A stretch of DNA of 64,000 nt from Trinickia diaoshuihuensis (GCF_003390925.1 NZ_QUBS01000021.1:97509-161508); one strand, 5' to 3'; counted from the stretch's first letter, positions 51,815 to 60,330 are shown. Notes: a model not told the origin generated them from the letters alone. Made by a program: numbers and translations.

Positions 51815-53905
51815 ATGTCCGCAGGATTGAATCCCGCTCAGGCCGAAGCGGTGCGCTATCTCGACGGCCCGTGCCTCGTGCTTGCCGGCGCCGGCAGCGG
51901 CAAGACGCGCGTGATCACCCAGAAGATCGCCCACTTGATCGAGAACAAGGGCTTCGAGCCGCGCCACATCGCGGCCGTCACGTTCACGAACAAGGCCGCC
52001 GCGGAAATGCGCGAGCGCGTGGGCAAGCTGCTCGAAGGCAAGACGCTCACCGCGCCCGGCAAAGAGGGCCGGAAGGTGCCCGTCAATCAGTTGACGGTCT
52101 GTACCTTCCACTCGCTGGGCGTGCAGATCTTGCGCCAGGAAGCCGAGCATTTGGGACTCAAGCCCCAGTTCTCGATCATGGATTCCGACGACTGCTTCGG
52201 GATGATCCAAGAGCAGGTCGGTTCGACGGATAAGGGCTTCATCCGCAAGATCCAGACGATCATCTCGCTGTGGAAGAACGGCATGATCGATCCGGCGACG
52301 GCCGCGACCATTGCCGCGAACGAGGACGAGCATCAGGCTGCCATCGTCTACCGGAATTACGTCGCGACGCTGCACGCGTATCAGGCCGTCGATTTCGACG
52401 ACCTGATCCGGCTGCCCACCGAGCTTTTCCGGCAGAACGAGGCCGTGCGCGACCGTTGGCAGAACAAGCTGCGCTACTTGCTGATCGACGAATACCAGGA
52501 CACTAATGCGTGCCAGTACGAATTGGTGAAACTGCTGGCGGGCCCCCGGGCCGCATTCACGGCGGTGGGGGACGACGACCAGGCGATTTACGGCTGGCGC
52601 GGCGCCACGCTCGAGAATCTCGCGCAGCTCGGCAAGGACTTCCCGAAACTGCACTTGATCAAGCTCGAGCAGAACTACCGTTCGACGGTGCGGATTCTGA
52701 CGGCGGCCAATAATGTGATCGCCAACAACCCCAAGCTGTTCGAGAAGAAGCTCTGGTCCGAACACGGCATGGGCGACACGATTACGGTGACGGGATGCAA
52801 CGACGAGGAGCACGAAGCCGAATCGGTCGTGTTCCGGCTTTCGGCGCACAAGTTCGAGCGGCGGACGCAGTTTCGCGACTACGCGATTCTGTATCGCGGT
52901 AATTTCCAGGCGCGAATCTTCGAACAGGTGTTGCGGCGCGAGCGTATTCCGTACGTGATTTCGGGCGGACAGTCGTTCTTCGACAAAGCCGAAATCAAGG
53001 ATATCTGCGCCTATTTGCGCTTGATCGCGAACCCCGACGACGATCCCGCTTTCATTCGCGCGATCACCACGCCGCGGCGCGGGATCGGCAACACGACGCT
53101 CGAAGCGCTGGGTTCGTTCGCGGGGCAGGCGAAAGTGTCGCTGTTCGAGGCCGTCTACATGGGCGGGATCGAAGCGCGCTTGTCGGCACGGCAGGTCGAG
53201 CCGTTGCGCGTGTTCTGCGACTTCATGCAACGTATTGCCGACCGCGCGACGAAAGATCCGGCCACGACGCTGCTCGACGACCTAATGGATGCGATCCATT
53301 ACGAGGCGTATCTGTACGATACGTTCGACGAGCGCCAGGCGCAGTCGCGTTGGCAAAACGTCCTCGAATTCCTCGAATGGCTCAAGCGTAAAGGCACGAA
53401 GCCCGAGCCGGACGAAGCCGAAGACGGCGAGGCGAGCGGTTTTGACAACGCCGATGGTCTGGCCGACACGGGCAAGAACCTGCTTGGGCTGATCCAGACG
53501 GTGGCGCTCATGTCGATGCTCGAGGGCAAGGAAGAAGACCCCGACGCCGTGCGGTTATCGACCGTGCATGCGTCGAAGGGGCTCGAGTATCCGCACGTGT
53601 TTCTCGTGGGCGTGGAAGAGGGGATCATGCCGCACCGCGGCGGCGCGGACGACGAACCGATCGACGACGCGCGGATCGAGGAAGAGCGGCGCTTGATGTA
53701 CGTCGCGATTACGCGCGCGCAGCGCAGCTTGCATCTGAATTGGTGTAAGAAGCGCAAGCGAGCGCGTGAGACCGTGGTGTGCGAGCCCTCGCGGTTCATT
53801 CCCGAAATGGGACTCGACGAGGCGCCGCCGCCGACGCCCGAGGAGGCGCCGATGACGCCGAAAGACCGATTGGCGAGTTTGAAGGCGTTGTTGCAGAAGC
53901 CTTGA
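51815..53905 (+). CDS. rep: UvrD/Rep-family DNA helicase (Rep-type)
   Basis: A 696-residue SF1A 3'-5' helicase. Walker A AGAGSGKTRVI, motif Ia AVTFTNKAAAEMRERV, motif II DEYQDTNACQYELV, motif III VGDDDQAIYGWRGA, motif IV LEQNYRST, motif V TVHASKGLEYPHVFLVG and motif VI YVAITRAQ are all present. Length and VGDDDQ favour Rep over UvrD; the uvrD alternative cannot be fully excluded. The ATG at 51815 (MSAGLNPAQAEAVRYLDGPC) is chosen. A terminator follows. Confidence 0.92.
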   Translation: MSAGLNPAQAEAVRYLDGPCLVLAGAGSGKTRVITQKIAHLIENKGFEPRHIAAVTFTNKAAAEMRERVGKLLEGKTLTAPGKEGRKVPVNQLTVCTFHSLGVQILRQEAEHLGLKPQFSIMDSDDCFGMIQEQVGSTDKGFIRKIQTIISLWKNGMIDPATAATIAANEDEHQAAIVYRNYVATLHAYQAVDFDDLIRLPTELFRQNEAVRDRWQNKLRYLLIDEYQDTNACQYELVKLLAGPRAAFTAVGDDDQAIYGWRGATLENLAQLGKDFPKLHLIKLEQNYRSTVRILTAANNVIANNPKLFEKKLWSEHGMGDTITVTGCNDEEHEAESVVFRLSAHKFERRTQFRDYAILYRGNFQARIFEQVLRRERIPYVISGGQSFFDKAEIKDICAYLRLIANPDDDPAFIRAITTPRRGIGNTTLEALGSFAGQAKVSLFEAVYMGGIEARLSARQVEPLRVFCDFMQRIADRATKDPATTLLDDLMDAIHYEAYLYDTFDERQAQSRWQNVLEFLEWLKRKGTKPEPDEAEDGEASGFDNADGLADTGKNLLGLIQTVALMSMLEGKEEDPDAVRLSTVHASKGLEYPHVFLVGVEEGIMPHRGGADDEPIDDARIEEERRLMYVAITRAQRSLHLNWCKKRKRARETVVCEPSRFIPEMGLDEAPPPTPEEAPMTPKDRLASLKALLQKP

Positions 53906-53932
53906 TGCGCCGACCGATGGTCAAGAAGGCAA

Positions 53933-53970
53933 AAGGCCCCGATGCAGTGGATGCTCGGGGCCTTCGTTTT
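53933..53970 (+). terminator. Rho-independent terminator after the helicase gene
   Basis: AAGGCCCCGA (53933-53942) / TCGGGGCCTT (53955-53964) with a 12-nt loop, followed by CGTTTTT. It lies 28 bp after the stop and is also close enough to serve the convergent cytochrome gene partly. Confidence 0.85.
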
Positions 53971-54007
53971 TGCTTTTGCGTTCGAAGCGCCTTCGCGCCG
54001 ATCTGGA

Positions 54008-54913
54008 CTATTTGGCTGCGCTGACCATGTAATCGACAGCGGCTTTCACGTCGTCGTCGGACGCGTTCGAGCCGCCTTTGGCCGGCATATTGCCCTTGCC
54101 GTGTAGCGCGTAGTTATAGACGACGTCCATCGGTTCTTTCAGGCGGGGCGCCCAATCGTCCTTGTTGCCGAATTTCGGGGCGCCCATCACGCCGGCCGCG
54201 TGGCAGGCCTGACACACTTGGGCGTAGAGCGCCTTGCCGGCTTGGGCCTTGTCGGCGCCGCCCGAGGCGGAAGCGGGGGCGGGCGCGCTCGGCAGGGCGG
54301 CGATGGCGGCGGCCGCTTGATCGTTGACCGTGCCGGTGCTGGCCACCGGGCTTTGCGCGGCCGACGCGCTCGATGCCGATTCGGCCGACTGCGTGGCAGT
54401 GGCGCCGGCGGCCGGTGCGGCCGGCTCGGGGAAGCTGGCGCCGGAATGATCGGCCATGTAGACGACTGCGCGCGCGATCTCGTAATCGCTGTAGTCGTCG
54501 GGGCTCGTGCCGCCGCGCGGGGGCATGCCGTTTTTGCCGTGCAGGGCCGATTGCAGCAGCGCCGCATAGCCTTGCGCGATGCGAGGCGCCCAGTCGGCGT
54601 TGTCGCCGAACTTCGGTGCGCCGGCCGCGCCGGGCGTGTGGCAGGTGGTGCAGACGGCTTTGAAGACTTCCTCGCCGGTTTTATAGACGTGCGGCGCGTT
54701 CGGATTGCGTACGTCGACTTGGGCGAGCGGGGCGATGCGCTTGGCGACGGTGGCGTCGGCTAGACCGTCCGTTCCGGCGCCCGAGCGTTCGGATTGATTG
54801 ACGTAGTACGCGAGCAGCCAGATGACGATGATCGGAATGGCGAACGCCGCGATGACGGCGGCGATCAACTGGCCGGGCGTTTTGATCGGGGCTCCGTGTG
54901 GTGCTTCGCTCAT
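54008..54913 (-). CDS. Membrane-anchored dihaem cytochrome c (c5-like)
   Basis: A 301-residue protein with an N-terminal transmembrane anchor (about 16-37, AAVIAAFAIPIIVIWLLAYY). Two cytochrome c domains follow with CTTCH (Cys88, Cys91, His92) and CQACH. Both domains carry GAPKFG and the axial-Met candidates (GMPPRGG, NMPAKGG) typical of cytochrome c5. An Ala/Ser-rich linker of about 60 residues separates them. It probably carries electrons between the bc1 complex and terminal oxidases in the periplasm. The ATG at 54913 starts MSEAPHGAP. Confidence 0.93.
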   Translation of the reverse strand: MSEAPHGAPIKTPGQLIAAVIAAFAIPIIVIWLLAYYVNQSERSGAGTDGLADATVAKRIAPLAQVDVRNPNAPHVYKTGEEVFKAVCTTCHTPGAAGAPKFGDNADWAPRIAQGYAALLQSALHGKNGMPPRGGTSPDDYSDYEIARAVVYMADHSGASFPEPAAPAAGATATQSAESASSASAAQSPVASTGTVNDQAAAAIAALPSAPAPASASGGADKAQAGKALYAQVCQACHAAGVMGAPKFGNKDDWAPRLKEPMDVVYNYALHGKGNMPAKGGSNASDDDVKAAVDYMVSAAK

Positions 54914-55131
54914 GCTTGTCTCGTCTCCCGGGAATATTGTTGGTGAGCGGTAACAGCGCGACGGCAACAGCAACAGCTAAAACCTGAAACGGCTAAGTCG
55001 GCATCGACTTAATTAATTCGATCAAACACGGGTCGATTATAGACGCAAGGTTTTGGCGAGGGCGAGCGCGGTGGAGGGCGGCGGGGGCCGCGTTTACCCG
55101 GGTTGGCGGGTTTGGAGGATAAGGGGCCAGG

Positions 55132-55160
55132 TGGACGCGGTAGGCGAAACCAGGTATGCT
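55132..55160 (+). promoter_or_regulatory. Candidate promoter of tRNA-Arg
   Basis: TGGACG (55132-55137), 17-nt spacer, TATGCT (55155-55160). Each hexamer matches the sigma-70 consensus at 4 of 6 positions. It lies 52 bp upstream of the mature tRNA 5' end. Confidence 0.45.
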
Positions 55161-55212
55161 CTCGGTCTCGCTCGGCACCGCGCTCCCAAGCCGCGACGCC
55201 GCACGCGCTGAA

Positions 55213-55288
55213 GCGCCCGTAGCTCAATGGATAGAGTACTGCCCTCCGAAGGCAGGGGTTGCTGGTTCGATCCCAGCCGGGCGCGCCA
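55213..55288 (+). tRNA. tRNA-Arg (anticodon CCG)
   Basis: A 76-nt complete cloverleaf including an encoded CCA. Acceptor arms GCGCCCG / CGGGCGC, anticodon stem CTGCC / GGCAG with loop CTCCGAA (anticodon CCG, reads CGG), T-arm GCTGG-TTCGATC-CCAGC, discriminator G and CCA at 55286-55288. Its 3' 50 nt are the integration site of the island to the right. Confidence 0.98.
55239..55288 (+). repeat. attL: 3' part of tRNA-Arg
   Basis: 50 nt from the anticodon stem to CCA, repeated directly at 62106-62155 with 49 of 50 identities (G at 55281 versus A at 62148). The repeats delimit a 6.9-kb integrated island. Confidence 0.93.
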
Positions 55289-55515
55289 AAAAAATATTAG
55301 AAATCAGTCAGTTAAGCCTGTGCCGTTTTCGCGGGGCAAGTTCGTACGGAAATCATACGGAAATTACGCCAACGCAGTTTCCATGCTTCGAGCGCGCTCG
55401 GTTAGGCCCTTCGCTTTTTCCCATGTTCTCTAAGGCCGCTTCGCCCCAGCTTGCCGATGTTTTCTCGGCTGTAAACTGCCGACGCCGATGTTACGTGGCT
55501 AAGGATCTCTGAGCC

Positions 55516-55686
55516 TTGGCACAGCACGCGTCTCGACTGCACAAGCAGGGTGCATCCGACTCATACGTCTATCTCATCGCGAAGGGCCGCGAAATCGCAA
55601 TCACGAAGGAAGTACGGGGCGAAGGGGCACGGGACATCGCCGAAGCGTTGGACAGTGCCGCCGCGCATAAGGTGGACCAGCTTTAA
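55516..55686 (+). pseudogene. 56-codon remnant or small ORF at the left end of the island
   Basis: An open frame from a TTG (55516) to TAA (55686) encodes AQHASRLHKQGASDSYVYLI followed by AKGREIAITKEVRGEGARDI and a short tail. It is protein-like (charged, regular codon use) but has no ATG and is preceded by a stop 6 nt upstream. It is probably the C-terminal remnant of a larger gene cut by rearrangement. No family was recognised. Confidence 0.35.
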
Positions 55687-55780
55687 TTTTCATCTTGAAC
55701 GGCTTATCCACGGTTTTCGAAGCGGCCCCCTGTGCGGGCCGCGAGCGAGAAGACGGTGAGTAAGCCGTTCTCAAACGCAC

Positions 55781-56305
55781 TCAATCAAAAAAAGTGTTGT
55801 TCCCAGTGGACATCCGCTCGCGGCGCTCTTTCACCTTCTTCTCAATTTGCTCACGAAGCTCTTTCTCCTGCTTCTCGAAATACTGTTTCCTGTCGAGATT
55901 TAGCTTCCACATGTTGCAAATGGCTACCGTGGCGGCGATGAGCATGGTCGCACCTGACCATGCCACCTTATCGCCGGCTAGTTGCTCGGCTAGTTGGTAT
56001 GCTCCTTCGAAGGTGAATTGAAGCGTTTCTCGCTTCAGGTAGACGGAGTATCCGACGATGACTGCGCCAAAAGCGATCAGAATCAAGGCGAAAAAATTGC
56101 CTACGAAGTAGCAAATCTGCGCAGACACCAACCACACATTGGAGAGAAAGACCGGAATTGACACGAGTCGCTCAAGCAGGAAATTATCCACCACTTCAAG
56201 TCGTGCCGACACCTCGCTAGGAAGAAACCAGCAAATGATGTGTAAGGCAGTCCACAGAGGAATGAACCATTTGAGGGCCACCCAACACCATTCCAGATAT
56301 ACCAT
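55781..56305 (-). CDS. Hypothetical membrane protein with C-terminal coiled coil
   Basis: A 174-residue protein starting MVYLEWCWVALKWFIPLWTA. Hydrophobic segments lie at about 5-27, 48-68, 70-90 and 112-132, followed by a highly charged helical tail (about 137-165: KQYFEKQEKELREQIEKKVK). The codon use is unlike the chromosomal neighbours. It is divergent from the SIR2-HerA operon, so it may be an accessory or sensor component, but no family was recognised. Confidence 0.68.
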   Translation of the reverse strand: MVYLEWCWVALKWFIPLWTALHIICWFLPSEVSARLEVVDNFLLERLVSIPVFLSNVWLVSAQICYFVGNFFALILIAFGAVIVGYSVYLKRETLQFTFEGAYQLAEQLAGDKVAWSGATMLIAATVAICNMWKLNLDRKQYFEKQEKELREQIEKKVKERRERMSTGNNTFFD

Positions 56306-56362
56306 ATCGCGTCCCTTTGTTTCGAGAGTTCCTGTGTATATCGGACGTTGGGCGCGTGAGCT

Positions 56363-56575
56363 TTAGCATCGTCCATCCATCCGGGTATGGGCTGAAACTC
56401 CTGCCATATTGAGCTGCCGCTGTTTTGCTTGGGCAAGCCGCAATTCCAGTCGTCGCTTGCGTTCCATCAATGCTATCAGTTTCCGTTCCGCATTGGCCTT
56501 ATGTTCGGGGCTTCTCGCACAGTTCATCTTGATGATTGATGCAGTACAAGAATGGTCGAAATGTGCTTTGGCCAT
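56363..56575 (-). CDS. Hypothetical 70-residue charged helical protein
   Basis: Frame starting MAKAHFDHSCTASIIKMNCA, with a strongly helical, basic centre (KANAERKLIALMERKRRLEL, RLAQAKQRQLNMAG). It lies 57 bp upstream of, and in the same direction as, the membrane protein gene. The start could also be the internal ATG (MNCARSPEHK). No family recognised; it could be a small regulator or chance. Confidence 0.42.
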   Translation of the reverse strand: MAKAHFDHSCTASIIKMNCARSPEHKANAERKLIALMERKRRLELRLAQAKQRQLNMAGVSAHTRMDGRC

Positions 56576-56710
56576 TTTTTATTTGTGTTTGCCCGTCGTG
56601 CTGGCGTTTCCTTCCCATTGTCCTGTTCGGGACTTCGATTTCCCCCTGATCTGCATGCCGCTCGTGCGGTATTCTGCAGTTGGCTGTGCGCTGACGCGAT
56701 CCGAGCATGC

Positions 56711-56729
56711 CGGCCCCTGACCGGGGCCG
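56711..56729. promoter_or_regulatory. Strong 7-bp GC hairpin in the promoter region of the defence operon
   Basis: CGGCCCC (56711-56717) / GGGGCCG (56723-56729), 5-nt loop. It lies about 90 bp upstream of the SIR2 gene in an otherwise less GC-rich spacer between the divergent units. It could be an operator, or a terminator-like element without a T-run. Confidence 0.4.
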
Positions 56730-56815
56730 TTCCGGTCGAAAAACACCAACTTTCATCTGGCAATCTTACGACAATAGTGTAATCTTGACCGCACATGTGC
56801 CTGAGGTGCGTAAAG

Positions 56816-57973
56816 ATGGCCGAGCACGATCCATTGCGTTTTGCTACAGGTCTGAGTGCCAAGCTGGCAACGCGGTCTCGTCATGTGTGCACACTGTTTG
56901 GTGCAGGCACATCGAAGTCGTGCGGATTGCCGGACGTAGCTGAGTTGCAACGGCGAATTCTTGCCGCCCTCCCGGACGCTCAACGCACTGCATTGACCGG
57001 CCAACTTAATGGAAGGAATCTCGAAGAAGGCTTGAGTAGGCTGAGGCGCATCTCTGCGCTTTTGACTGGCGATCAGACCATCGATGGACTAACAGCTGCC
57101 AGTGCGACGGAGTTAGATCGGGCGATTTGTCGAGTAATCATTTCGGAAGTCGACATAAGCCGGGCCGACCTTACGGCGACGCGCCATTTCGCCGCGTGGC
57201 TTGCACGAGCAAACTATCACTTCCCCGTAGAAATATTCACGGTGAACTACGACCTGCTGTTCGAGACGGCCCTCGAGGAGTTGCAGGTAGCTTACTTTGA
57301 CGGATTCATAGGAAACCTTCGGGCAAGATTTCAAACTGATCTAGTCGAGACTGCTCCGGGATCCGAGCAGGATTCGGTGCCTGCTTTCTTCACACGCCTT
57401 TGGAAGCTCCACGGGTCGGTGAATTGGGAGTGGGATGCCCGGCAAGTGGTTCGCGTCGGCCAAGCGGTGCGTGAAGAGGTCGCGGCGGCAATATATCCAT
57501 CCGACACGAAATACGAAGAATCGCGGCGTGTTCCTTTTCTCGTGCTGCAGGACCGTATGCGCAGGGCGTTGCATCAGCCGGAAACCCTTGTGATTGTTGC
57601 CGGGTATTCATTCGGTGATGCACACCTCAATGAACTGCTATTCGATGCCGCGGTTCGCCGGGAACGAACGGAGATTGCAGTCTTCTGCTATTCGACTATT
57701 CCCGAGTTACTGACCGAGCGAGCGCTACTCACCCCGAATATTCAGGTTGTTGGGGATCGCGAAGCGATTGTCGGAGGTGTAAGGGCGGCCTGGGCGATGC
57801 CGGAAAATGACATAGGCGGGATATTTGAGGGTGGCCGTTTTCTGCTCGGTGATTTCCGTCGATTGGCGCAATTTTTGGCGAAAAGCGCCGCAAAGGAGCC
57901 CGAGGTTGACACCCGCCTGCGACAATTGCTTGATGTCGTAGTGCAGAACCTCCCGGCCAACGGAGGAGCGTAG
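56816..57973 (+). CDS. SIR2-like NADase/deacetylase-fold protein (SIR2-HerA system)
   Basis: A 385-residue SIR2_2-type protein. NAD-binding motif FGAGTSKSCGLPD at 28-40, the Asn-Asp motif FTVNYDLLFE at 141-150, and His199 in LWKLHGSVNW as the probable catalytic residue; GYSFGDAHLN at 263-272 is typical of defence-associated SIR2 domains. In known SIR2-HerA systems this subunit hydrolyses NAD+ upon phage infection and forms a large complex with HerA. The start at 56816 has GAGGTG 7 nt upstream; an in-frame ATG at 56795 is possible. herA follows after 2 nt. Confidence 0.9.
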   Translation: MAEHDPLRFATGLSAKLATRSRHVCTLFGAGTSKSCGLPDVAELQRRILAALPDAQRTALTGQLNGRNLEEGLSRLRRISALLTGDQTIDGLTAASATELDRAICRVIISEVDISRADLTATRHFAAWLARANYHFPVEIFTVNYDLLFETALEELQVAYFDGFIGNLRARFQTDLVETAPGSEQDSVPAFFTRLWKLHGSVNWEWDARQVVRVGQAVREEVAAAIYPSDTKYEESRRVPFLVLQDRMRRALHQPETLVIVAGYSFGDAHLNELLFDAAVRRERTEIAVFCYSTIPELLTERALLTPNIQVVGDREAIVGGVRAAWAMPENDIGGIFEGGRFLLGDFRRLAQFLAKSAAKEPEVDTRLRQLLDVVVQNLPANGGA

Positions 57974-57975
57974 GT

Positions 57976-59742
57976 ATGCGGGATCTTGATCCGACTTGCG
58001 TAGGCAAGGTCCGTCACGTTCTTGGGTCGACCGTTACCGTTGCCTTGAATCCCGATTTGGCGGGCGTTGCGCCGATCTATAAAGGTCAGTTGCAACCTAT
58101 CGGGCAGATCGGATCCTTGGTGAGGATCCCACAAGGTCTCATTGATCTCATCGCAACTGTCACCTTAGTAGGAATCTCCGAGCTTGCCGACCAAGTAGCT
58201 CCATTTGACGCGGTTCAGCGAGACGAACGATGGCTTCAAGTTCAACTTCTCGGAGAAATCGATCGAGCGACAGGGCGGTTCCAGCGTGGGGTAGGCACGT
58301 TTCCGGGCCTCGATGACCCTGTGCATTTCGCCACCCCTGACGAGCTGTCGGCCATATTTCCGCGAGCGGATGAAACACATCTTCGACTGGGGCGTTTAGC
58401 TGCGGCCGAGGATGTGCCTGTTTGTGTGAACGTATCGAAATTCGTGGTGCGTCACGCCGCGGTTGTGGGGTCGACTGGATCTGGGAAGACGAGCGTTGTC
58501 GCGTCGCTGATGCAGAAGTTTGTGCGTGGAGGGTGGCGGGCGGCAAACATAGTCGTTGTCGATCCGCATGGTGAGTACGCGCGGGCGCTTGCCGATAGTG
58601 CGTCGGTTCGCAGCGTATTGGCGGGCGGGGCCGGGAACCGATTGCGGGTCCCTTATTGGGCGCTTCCTGCAGTAGACATAATTCGCATTTTTACAGGCAC
58701 GTCAGGGGGTGCCAGCTTCGTCAATAGATTCAATGAGCTGGTCGCTCAAGCGCGGCGAGAATTTGTAGCGGCCGCAGAGTGGCTGAACTTGGATCCGACG
58801 GCGGTTACTGCAGATACTCCGGTTCCATTCGACGTCCGGCATGTATGGCACAGACTCGACTCCGAGAACCGCGAAACCCGTCGTGAGAAGGGAAATCCGG
58901 CTATGTCATGTCGGGAAGAGGATGGCGATCCGGCCACGCTTCGGCCCGCCAGATTCACGCCATATGGGCAAGGCGGACAACCTCCGCATCAGGCACCGAC
59001 CTACGGCATGTATGGTTCCATGCCTGAGCTATTACGCCTTGGGTTGCTAGATCAGCGACTCAGATTCTTTCAAGAGCCGATGGGCAACCATGCGGGACCC
59101 GACCCGCTCGTGGAAGTTGTGCAGGAATGGCTCGGCGGCGATCGGCCCGTTTCTGTGCTTGATTTCAGCGGTGTGCCCGCCGTGGCGGCTGATCTCGCTA
59201 TCGGCGTAGTTCTCAATATGTTGTTCGAAGTCGCGCTTAGAAGTGAACCAGAGGGACCTGGCATCGGAAGGCCAAGTCCTGTCTTGGTTGTCCTTGAGGA
59301 GGCTCACCGTTACTTGGGTGAATCAGCAAACGCAACGACTCGCGATTCGGCCAATCGTATCGCGCGTGAAGGCCGTAAATACGGAGTGGGTCTCTTGCTC
59401 GTAACACAACGACCAACTGAGCTTCCGGACACTGCTCTGGCGCAATGCGGCACTTTGATCGCTCTTCGTTTAACGAATGCCGGAGATCAGGGAGCAATAC
59501 GTTCTGCTCTACCGGATATCGTAGCGGGCCTTGCCGCAGTTTTGCCATCACTGCGCACAGGTGAAGCGATAGTGAGTGGTGAGTCGCTCGTACTACCTGT
59601 TAGGGCGATGCTGGACAAACCGAATCCAATGCCGCTAGCTGAAGATCCTTCGCTCGATTCATGGCGGATGGATCCCCAGCTGCCTGATATTGCTGCGCCT
59701 TTGGCAGCTTGGCGAGGAACATACGAGGCTGAACATGAATGA
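57976..59742 (+). CDS. herA: HerA/FtsK-superfamily ATPase of the SIR2-HerA system
   Basis: A 588-residue HerA (DUF87) ATPase. An N-terminal HAS-barrel-like beta domain spans about 1-140, with Walker A VGSTGSGKTS at 164-173, DPHGEYA at 196-202, Walker B VLVVLEEAHR at 436-445, and REGRKYGVG and TQRP (477-480) following. HerA hexamers translocate or clamp DNA. Adjacent to SIR2 they form the anti-phage SIR2-HerA complex, in which HerA is needed for activity. The ATG at 57976 is 2 nt after the SIR2 stop. Its 3' end overlaps the KTSC gene by 8 nt. Confidence 0.92.
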   Translation: MRDLDPTCVGKVRHVLGSTVTVALNPDLAGVAPIYKGQLQPIGQIGSLVRIPQGLIDLIATVTLVGISELADQVAPFDAVQRDERWLQVQLLGEIDRATGRFQRGVGTFPGLDDPVHFATPDELSAIFPRADETHLRLGRLAAAEDVPVCVNVSKFVVRHAAVVGSTGSGKTSVVASLMQKFVRGGWRAANIVVVDPHGEYARALADSASVRSVLAGGAGNRLRVPYWALPAVDIIRIFTGTSGGASFVNRFNELVAQARREFVAAAEWLNLDPTAVTADTPVPFDVRHVWHRLDSENRETRREKGNPAMSCREEDGDPATLRPARFTPYGQGGQPPHQAPTYGMYGSMPELLRLGLLDQRLRFFQEPMGNHAGPDPLVEVVQEWLGGDRPVSVLDFSGVPAVAADLAIGVVLNMLFEVALRSEPEGPGIGRPSPVLVVLEEAHRYLGESANATTRDSANRIAREGRKYGVGLLLVTQRPTELPDTALAQCGTLIALRLTNAGDQGAIRSALPDIVAGLAAVLPSLRTGEAIVSGESLVLPVRAMLDKPNPMPLAEDPSLDSWRMDPQLPDIAAPLAAWRGTYEAEHE

Positions 59743-59956
59743 TTGGATACCCGTGGCCGGCTCAACCCGGATTGTTGCGGAAAAATACGACGCGGAGTCT
59801 GAGACAATTTACGTGCGGTTTCCCGATGGTGTTGAGTGGTGGTATTCGGGCTGTCCTCCGCATGTTTGGGAGGCGTTTACAGCGCCTGGGCAATCGCGAG
59901 GGCAATACATCCATCAAGTGCTCGACTACAAGCCAAACGGTCGTTACACTGGCTAA
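59735..59956 (+). CDS. KTSC-domain small protein
   Basis: A 73-residue single KTSC domain: WIPVAGSTRIVAEKYDAESE, TIYVRFPDGVEWWYSGCPPH, VWEAFTAPGQSRGQYIHQVL and the terminal YKPNGRY. KTSC domains are small beta-rich modules of unclear biochemical role, often found next to or fused to nucleic-acid enzymes. The ATG at 59735 lies inside the end of herA (8-nt overlap), so translation is coupled. Confidence 0.83.
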   Translation: MNDWIPVAGSTRIVAEKYDAESETIYVRFPDGVEWWYSGCPPHVWEAFTAPGQSRGQYIHQVLDYKPNGRYTG

Positions 59957-59977
59957 CTGATTGCATTTGGTGTTCAG

Positions 59978-60190
59978 ATGCGTAAAGCGCTTCAAAATCC
60001 TGGATTCCTTCTCATTTTTTCGATGTTAGCTGTCGGGTTGTCTGTCCATGCTGACCTCGGAAAGTCGTCATGGGCGTGGTTCCAGCGATCAGGGGTTATT
60101 GTTACGTTGGCCGGAGCGTTGCTCTGTTACCGCAGCGTCATTCGCCTAGGCCGACATGGTGTGGGCGGTGCATTTTGTTTGTTAGCCTGA
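59978..60190 (+). CDS. Small membrane protein in the defence operon
   Basis: A 70-residue protein with two hydrophobic segments (about 9-26, GFLLIFSMLAVGLSV; and about 38-53, GVIVTLAGALLCYRSV) separated by a short polar turn. It lies 21 nt after the KTSC gene and its stop overlaps the next start by 1 nt (TGATG). No family recognised. Two-helix small proteins in defence operons can be membrane effectors or anchors; this is an inference. Confidence 0.62.
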   Translation: MRKALQNPGFLLIFSMLAVGLSVHADLGKSSWAWFQRSGVIVTLAGALLCYRSVIRLGRHGVGGAFCLLA

Positions 60191-60330
60191 TGACTAACAA
60201 ACAATATTTTCGCCCCGAAGTCAAGGCCGTCGATTTCTATCAGGGAGGAGAAGGCTTCCTCGCCCACCAACAACCTGTCGGTGAAGCTGCTATCCTTGCC
60301 GGGACAGACCAAGCCGAGAGGGACCCTTGA
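60190..60330 (+). CDS. 46-residue protein coupled to the GHKL/HEPN gene
   Basis: Frame MTNKQYFRPEVKAVDFYQGG then EGFLAHQQPVGEAAILAGTD and QAERDP. The start overlaps the preceding stop by 1 nt and the stop (TGA 60328-60330) overlaps the TTG start of the next gene by 4 nt (TTGA). Both overlaps support translation. No family recognised; it is too short for a catalytic domain and could be a regulator or antitoxin-like partner. Confidence 0.55.
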   Translation: MTNKQYFRPEVKAVDFYQGGEGFLAHQQPVGEAAILAGTDQAERDP

